The notes under the pieces are model-generated. The model saw only the letters and a program-made list of their open reading frames with translations, ran no database searches and was not told where the DNA came from. The position numbers and the translations under genes were made by a program. DNA of 64,000 nucleotides from the NCBI RefSeq assembly GCF_000382705.1, contig NZ_ARQE01000010.1, positions 124,001-188,000 on the forward strand. Direction: 5' to 3'. Origin of the DNA: Aureimonas ureilytica DSM 18598 = NBRC 106430. Its GTDB lineage: Bacteria; Pseudomonadota; Alphaproteobacteria; Rhizobiales; Rhizobiaceae. Numbering within the stretch: position 1 is the first letter of the stretch; every line of letters begins with the position of its first letter. Below, piece by piece: positions 59,194 to 64,000 of the stretch.

Positions 59194-60828
59194 TCAGCGT
59201 GCGAGGATCAGATCGGCCGCCTTGGCGGCGGCGGCCATGACGGCGGCATTGGTGTTGCCGCTGACGATGGTGGGCATCAGCGAAGCGTCGATCACACGCA
59301 AGCCCTCGACACCCCGAACGCGCAGGTCCGAGCCGAGAACGGCCTCTTCGTCCGCGTCGTGTCCCATGCGGCAGGTGCCGACGGGATGGTAGCCCGTCTT
59401 GACCGTGCGCTTGCAGTGCCGGGCGAGATCCTCGTCGCTCGTCACCTCGGGACCGGGGAAGATCTCCCGCTCGATCAGGTCGCGCATCGGCGCCGTGTCG
59501 AGCACCTTCCGGGCGAAACGGAAGCCCGCCATGGTGGTCTTCAGATCATCGGGATGGTTAAAGATGCCGAGATCCACCACCGGATCGGCGAGCGGGTCGT
59601 TCGAGCGCAGCGTCACGCGGCCGCGCGCCTTGGGGCGCAGGAGCAGCGAGTTGATGGTGACGCCGTGGCCGGGATCGGTGCCGAGCACGTCGCGGTCCAG
59701 ATAGACGGTGGGCACGCAGAACATCTGGATGGTCGGCGCGTCCGTCTCGCCGCCTTCGGGATCGAGGAAGGCGCAGGTCTCGACGCCGGTGGTCGAGACG
59801 GGGCCGGAGCGGAACAGGAGATACTGGAGGCCGGCCTTGAGCATGGGAAGGCCGCGATCCTGGCCGTAATAGCCGAAGGCACCCTTGGTGGTCGCGACGA
59901 CCGGCACCTCGTAATGATCCTGGAGGTTCGCTCCGACCCCGGGCAGGCGCACGCGCAGGGCAATGCCGTGCCGCGCGAGCTCGTCCTCCGGGCCGATGCC
60001 GGCGAGCATCAGGAGCTTCGGCGTCTGGTAGGCGCCGGCCGCCAGAAGCACCTCGCGCCCCGCCGTCGCCGAGCGGCGCGCGCCCGCGGCCAGATAGTCG
60101 ACGCCGGTGACGCGGCCGCCCTCCCAGCGAAGGCCCGTCACGGTCGCCTCCGTCTCCACCGTCAGCAGCGGATCGTCGAGGACGGGCTTAAGAAAGGCAT
60201 CCACCGCCGAGGAGCGGCGCCGGGTCGCCCAGTCGATCGTATGCTGCATGAGGCCGACGCCGTACTGCCCGGCCCCGTTGAAGTCCGGATTGTAGGGCAG
60301 GCCGAGTTCCTGCATCGTCTTCAGATAGGTGCGCGTCATCGGGCTGGTGTGCCCGAGATGGGAGATCTTCAGCGGACCGCCGACGCCGTGATAGGGCCCG
60401 TCGAGATGGTCGTTGTCCTCCTGGCGCTTGAAGTAGGGCAGCATGTCGCCATAGGACCAGGCGCCGTTGCCGGCCGTGCCCGGCGCCGTCACCGCCTCGT
60501 TCCATCGATCGTAGTCTGCGGCCTGCCCGCGCATGTAGACCATGGCGTTGACCGTGGAGCCGCCGCCGAGGACCTTGGCCTGCGGCACGATCGGCCCGCG
60601 TCCGTCGAGCTGCGCCTGCGCCTCGGTCGCGTGCATCGACAGGTAGGTGTCCTTGGCCAGGAACTTCATGTAGCCGGCGGGAAAGCTCATGATCGGATTG
60701 GCGCGGCGGCGGCCGCGCTCGATCAGGAGGACGCGCGCGCGCGCGTCCCGCACGAGGCGTTCCGCCACGACGCAGGCGGCACTGCCGCCGCCCACGATGA
60801 TGAAGTCGAACTGGGACTGATCGGACAT
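59194..60828 (-). CDS. GMC-family FAD oxidoreductase
   Basis: A 544-residue flavoprotein: [20 protein letters not shown] (FAD motif GGGSA), [20 protein letters not shown] (GMC signature 1), [20 protein letters not shown] (signature 2), [17 protein letters not shown], and catalytic His-Asn in [12 protein letters not shown] and [19 protein letters not shown]. The family oxidises alcohols or sugars (choline, glucose, aldoses). In this locus oxidation of an aldose or sugar alcohol is likely but the substrate is open. GGAG precedes the ATG by 6 nt. Not near the betaine genes, which argues against choline dehydrogenase. Confidence 0.9.
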   Translation of the reverse strand: MSDQSQFDFIIVGGGSAACVVAERLVRDARARVLLIERGRRRANPIMSFPAGYMKFLAKDTYLSMHATEAQAQLDGRGPIVPQAKVLGGGSTVNAMVYMRGQAADYDRWNEAVTAPGTAGNGAWSYGDMLPYFKRQEDNDHLDGPYHGVGGPLKISHLGHTSPMTRTYLKTMQELGLPYNPDFNGAGQYGVGLMQHTIDWATRRRSSAVDAFLKPVLDDPLLTVETEATVTGLRWEGGRVTGVDYLAAGARRSATAGREVLLAAGAYQTPKLLMLAGIGPEDELARHGIALRVRLPGVGANLQDHYEVPVVATTKGAFGYYGQDRGLPMLKAGLQYLLFRSGPVSTTGVETCAFLDPEGGETDAPTIQMFCVPTVYLDRDVLGTDPGHGVTINSLLLRPKARGRVTLRSNDPLADPVVDLGIFNHPDDLKTTMAGFRFARKVLDTAPMRDLIEREIFPGPEVTSDEDLARHCKRTVKTGYHPVGTCRMGHDADEEAVLGSDLRVRGVEGLRVIDASLMPTIVSGNTNAAVMAAAAKAADLILAR

Positions 60829-60908
60829 GGAGGTCTCCGCGGCACAGGCCGCTTGAAGGATCGGCTGGGGCCCGCCCCTCGCGGGAACGGGTCGGTCTCG
60901 GCGGGGCG

Positions 60909-61799
60909 CTAGAGGCGGCGGGGGCGAAGCGTCATGCCCCCGGACAGGCTCTCGCCGGACCGGAGCACGCGAAGTCCGCCGAGATCGGCCATGTTGTGCC
61001 CGTCCGCCAGATGCGTCATCGGCTCGAAGCAGAAATAGTCGCGCCGGTAGGACGGGTCGAAGTCCCGGTCCGAAACGAAGACGAAGGCGTGCCGGAACAC
61101 CGGGTCCGCTTCCAGCGTCACGCCGGCCCCGCGCTCGGGCCAGCGGATGTCGGCCGTTCCCGACCAGTCCTCGAAGCCGTTGTTGACCCAGCGCTCCGGC
61201 AGGGGGCGGGCTTGCGAGAAGTCGAGGTCACCCGGGATCGGCGCGGGCTCGCCCGGCATCCATCCCTCGACCTCGGTCCAGAAACGCCGGGCCTCCGCGC
61301 GCAGGGTCGTGCCCGGCGTCATCGGGAAATACGGGTGCCAGCCGAGCCCGAAGGGCATGGGCGCCCCGCCCCGGTTCGTCACGGAAAGACGCATGTGGAG
61401 GGCGCCGTCGCGGATCGCGACGTCCTGCCGGGCGTCGTAGACGTAAGGGGTGCCGCCGCCGCCGGGATGGCTGAAGCCGAGGGCGGCGCTCGCCGGCGTC
61501 TCGTCGAGGACGGTCCACTCCGTCAGCCAACCCTCGCCATGGACATAGTGCGGGTCCCAGTCGGTATTGGGCGTCAACTCGTGCGTCCTTCCGTCGAACC
61601 GGAAGCGGTTGTCGCGAACCCGGTTGCCGAAGGGCACGAGCGGATAGCAGGCGGAGGCGAGCGCGTCGGCGCCCTCGGGCGCCTCGCGCAGGAGCGGCAC
61701 GGTCGCGCCGTCCAGGGTCCAGGCGAGGCGGGTGACGAGGCCGCCCCGGGTGGAGAGTTCGACGTCCAGATCGTCGGCGCGAAGGGTGAGCGTGGTCAT
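60909..61799 (-). CDS. galM: Aldose 1-epimerase family protein
   Basis: A 296-residue GalM-type protein: TRLAWTLDGATVPLLREAPE, YPLVPFGNRVRDNRFRFDG (Asn-Arg substrate motif), LTPNTDWDPHYVHGEGW (His), and FGLGWHPYFPM (second His), with a late acidic segment. It interconverts alpha and beta anomers of aldoses before oxidation, which suits the oxidative galactose route. It lies 3 nt from the ABC permease gene upstream and 80 nt from the GMC gene downstream. Confidence 0.9.
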   Translation of the reverse strand: MTTLTLRADDLDVELSTRGGLVTRLAWTLDGATVPLLREAPEGADALASACYPLVPFGNRVRDNRFRFDGRTHELTPNTDWDPHYVHGEGWLTEWTVLDETPASAALGFSHPGGGGTPYVYDARQDVAIRDGALHMRLSVTNRGGAPMPFGLGWHPYFPMTPGTTLRAEARRFWTEVEGWMPGEPAPIPGDLDFSQARPLPERWVNNGFEDWSGTADIRWPERGAGVTLEADPVFRHAFVFVSDRDFDPSYRRDYFCFEPMTHLADGHNMADLGGLRVLRSGESLSGGMTLRPRRL

Positions 61800-61802
61800 C
61801 GA

Positions 61803-62795
61803 TCAGCCCCGGCTGCGCTTGATCGCCTGGATGTTGGCGAGCACCGCGACGACGATGATGAGGCCCCGCACCACCTGCTGGAAGAAGGGATTGATGCCGA
61901 GGAGCACCAGCCCGTTGCCGATCAGGGTGATGACGAGGACGCCGAGAAGCGTGCCGAGCATCGAGCCGCGCCCGCCCGACAGGGCCGTGCCGCCGACGAC
62001 GACCGCCGCGATCACGTCGAATTCGAGACCGCTCGCGGCGGTCGCGTTGCCCGAGCCGAGCCGCGACAGGAGGAGGATGCCCGAGATGGCGGCCATCGCG
62101 CCGGCGATGGCGAAGAGCGCGACGCGGATGCGGGCGACGTTGATGCCGCTGAGGAAGGCCGCCTGCGGATTACCGCCGATAGCGAAGACGGAGCGCCCGA
62201 AGGCGGTCTTGCGGCTGACGAAGGCGAAGACGGCGAAGAGCACCAGCATGATGATGGCGGCCGGCGGCACGCCGAGGATCGAGCGGTCCAGCGCATCGAC
62301 GATGTCATTGCGGCCGATCGAGACCGGCAGCGCATCGGTCACGAACAGCGCGGTGCCGCGAAGCGCGCTCCACATGCCGAGCGTGCCGACGAAGGAGGGC
62401 ACGTCGAAATGGGCGCGCAGGATGCCGGGGATCGAGCCGAGCGCCGCGCCGACCACGATGGCCAGCGCGAAGGCCGGCAGCGTCGGCACGCCCCATTGCA
62501 GGAAGAAGGCGAGGACGACGGAGATGAAGGCGACCATCGGCCCGACGCTGACGTCGATCTCGCCCGCGATGATGATGAGCGTCGCCGCCCAGGCCGCGAT
62601 GCCGATCGTGGCGGCGTCGCGCAGGATGTTGATCTGGTTGTTGAACGACAGGAAGCCGTTCGCCAGCGATCCGAACACGACATAGAGCAGGAGGATCGCG
62701 GCGAAGAGGCTGAGCTCGTTCATGTGCTGCGAGAACCCGCGGCCCTTTTCGCTGGGCCTGGCGGTGCCGGTCTTGGCGGCGTCGTTGAGGGACAT
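61803..62795 (-). CDS. Sugar ABC transporter permease (RbsC family)
   Basis: A 330-residue permease with about 9-10 TM segments: IIIAGEIDVSVGPMVAFISV (the family's GxIDLSVG motif), GILRAHFDVPSFVGTLGMWSALRG, FGRSVFAIGGNPQAAFLSGINV and GGTALSGGRGSMLGTLLGVL. It partners the ATPase encoded just upstream. Start 62795 is chosen because GAGGAAGAG lies 6 nt upstream and gives the family length; ATG 62810 is the alternative. Substrate not deducible; being next to galM and dgoD, a galactose-type sugar is likely. Confidence 0.92.
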   Translation of the reverse strand: MSLNDAAKTGTARPSEKGRGFSQHMNELSLFAAILLLYVVFGSLANGFLSFNNQINILRDAATIGIAAWAATLIIIAGEIDVSVGPMVAFISVVLAFFLQWGVPTLPAFALAIVVGAALGSIPGILRAHFDVPSFVGTLGMWSALRGTALFVTDALPVSIGRNDIVDALDRSILGVPPAAIIMLVLFAVFAFVSRKTAFGRSVFAIGGNPQAAFLSGINVARIRVALFAIAGAMAAISGILLLSRLGSGNATAASGLEFDVIAAVVVGGTALSGGRGSMLGTLLGVLVITLIGNGLVLLGINPFFQQVVRGLIIVVAVLANIQAIKRSRG

Positions 62796-62806
62796 CGGTC
62801 TCTTCC

Positions 62807-64000
62807 TCAATGGGCGGCGATGCAGGCGGCCATGAGGGCGTCCTGATCGATGTTCGGGGACGTGAACTCCTCCTGGAGCGCGCCGTCGCGCAGCACCAGG
62901 ACGCGGTCGCAGACCTGCGGGAGTTCCTCGATCTCGCTGGACACGAAGACGATGCTGCGTCCCTCGCTCGCGAGCTGGCGGATGATGGCGTAGATCTGGG
63001 CCTTGGCCTCCACGTCGACGCCGCGTGTCGGCTCGTCGAGAAGGAGGATGCGGCTGTCGGCATGCACCCAGCGGCCGATCACGACCTTCTGCTGGTTGCC
63101 GCCCGAAAGCGTGCCGATCGGCGTATCGGTGCGCGCCGCCTTGACGTGGAGCCGCTCGATCACGGCTCTCGTCGCCTCGCGCATGCGGCGGGCCGACAGG
63201 ATTCCGCCGCGGCTGACGGCGGAGAAGTCGGTCGCGAGCGTGTTCTCGTCGACGCCGAGAAGCGGCACGATGCCCTCGTCCTTGCGGTTCTCCGGCGTGT
63301 AGCCGAAGCCGCGGCGCTTCATGTCCTGGTAGGACGGACGACCGACGTCGGCGCCGTCGACCTGGATCCGGCCCGCGTTCGGCGGGCGCACGCCCATGAC
63401 GCTCTGAAGAAGCTCGGTGCGCCCGGCGCCCAGCAGGCCGGCGATGCCGAGCACCTCGCCTTGGCGCAACCGGAAGGAGACCGAGGCGAGCTTGGGCGCC
63501 AGCGCCAGATCCGAGACCTCGAGGACGACGGGATCGCGCACCGCCGACACGAGCGCGGCGCCCCGCTCGGCCTCGGCGCCCAGCATCAGGCGCACGATCT
63601 CGCGGGTGTCGGCGCCGGCGAGCGCGACCGTATCGATGATGCGTCCGTCGCGGATGATCGTCGCCGATCGCGCGATGCGCCGGATCTCGTTCATGCGGTG
63701 GCTGACATAGATCACGCCGATGCCGCGCTCGGCGACGCGGCGCACCGCCTCGATGACCTTGTCGGCCTCGGCGGCGGCGAGCGAGCTCGTCGGCTCGTCG
63801 AGGATCACGAGCTTCGGGTTGCCCAGAAGCACGCGGGCGATCTCGACGAGCTGGCGCTCGGCCGGGCTCAGCCCCTCGACGAGGCGCGTGGCCGGAAGAT
63901 CGAGGCCGAGAAGACGAAGCGCCTCTTCGGCCTCGGCGCGCATGCGGGCGTGGTTCACGACGCCGCCGCTTGTCGGCCAGCGGCCGAGAAAGAGGTTCTC
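62807..64000 (-). CDS. Sugar ABC transporter ATP-binding protein (RbsA/MglA family), cut by window edge
   Basis: 398 codons are visible; the N-terminus with the first Walker A is outside the window. The visible part starts ENLFLGRWPTSGGVVNHARM, then signature LSPAERQLVEIARVLL and Walker B LVILDEPTSSLAAAE of domain 1, degenerate Walker A GLLGAGRTELL, signature LSGGNQQKVVIGRW and Walker B ILLLDEPTRGVDVE of domain 2. It powers sugar import with the permease that follows 11 nt later. A binding-protein gene is expected beyond the right edge. Confidence 0.93.
   Translation of the reverse strand, partial: ENLFLGRWPTSGGVVNHARMRAEAEEALRLLGLDLPATRLVEGLSPAERQLVEIARVLLGNPKLVILDEPTSSLAAAEADKVIEAVRRVAERGIGVIYVSHRMNEIRRIARSATIIRDGRIIDTVALAGADTREIVRLMLGAEAERGAALVSAVRDPVVLEVSDLALAPKLASVSFRLRQGEVLGIAGLLGAGRTELLQSVMGVRPPNAGRIQVDGADVGRPSYQDMKRRGFGYTPENRKDEGIVPLLGVDENTLATDFSAVSRGGILSARRMREATRAVIERLHVKAARTDTPIGTLSGGNQQKVVIGRWVHADSRILLLDEPTRGVDVEAKAQIYAIIRQLASEGRSIVFVSSEIEELPQVCDRVLVLRDGALQEEFTSPNIDQDALMAACIAAH

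Overview
The window is GC-rich (clearly above 60%) chromosomal DNA from an alphaproteobacterium, most likely a member of the Hyphomicrobiales (Rhizobiales). Support comes from the rpsO-pnp pair, an mmcB gene, an sqdB-type sulfolipid gene, a BigR-type sulfide operon, SMc-like araFGH/dgo sugar genes and the general gene style. Genus cannot be fixed from the sequence; an Aurantimonadaceae-like organism is only a guess. No tRNA, rRNA, CRISPR array, prophage or intact insertion sequence was seen.

Layout. 1-343: a ParDE toxin-antitoxin pair (parE cut by the window edge) with a palindromic operator. 368-6303: an oppABCDF oligopeptide importer on the minus strand, with an operator-like palindrome upstream of oppA. 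6490-10211: glutathione S-transferase, a lytic transglycosylase, an IsdG-type heme monooxygenase and a 14-TM efflux pump. 10230-12578: sqdB divergent from a GT4 lipid glycosyltransferase, a probable sulfolipid/glycolipid module. 12722-17014: a GlxA/GbdR-type regulator followed by a choline/glycine betaine importer (choVWX). 17046-21647: a globin-coupled chemoreceptor, a small basic protein, Kup potassium transporter and two small stress-type proteins (DUF2934, DUF2171). 21744-28763: mmcB, an alpha/beta hydrolase, an aldo/keto reductase, a CHASE4-GGDEF cyclase, then pnp and rpsO. 29021-34869: a membrane chemoreceptor, amylosucrase and a PhoA-type alkaline phosphatase.

34948-37452 is a three-gene cluster (DUF3299-like periplasmic protein, LolD-like ATPase, FtsX-like permease with a His-rich insert) that I read as a metal, probably zinc, related exporter/extractor. 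37492-45006 carries a VOC protein, a cupin, proC-like reductase, a short SDR remnant, an XRE-cupin regulator divergent from an omega-aminotransferase, a CHASE4-like/PAS/GGDEF/EAL protein and a small secreted protein. 45202-48656 is a complete BigR operon for hydrogen sulfide detoxification (bigR-pmpA-pmpB-tauE-blh-rhodanese) with an operator in front of bigR. Next to it lie a nonsense-broken secreted-protein gene and a 100-nt nested inverted repeat.

49307-64000 is sugar and redox territory: a LysR/DsbA/NAD(P)-binding module, then a GntR regulator divergent from araFGH, facing dgoA, a dgoK remnant, an SDR, dgoD, a GMC oxidoreductase, galM and a second sugar ABC importer that runs off the window. 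Together these describe uptake of arabinose/galactose-type sugars and an oxidative (De Ley-Doudoroff type) route through galactonate to pyruvate and glyceraldehyde 3-phosphate, in which the local kinase gene is decayed. The features most worth following are the His-rich ABC cluster, the sqdB/GT4 pair, the MSET pentapeptide repeat at the start of oppF, the small leader ORF before the GGDEF-EAL gene, and several strong unexplained hairpins.
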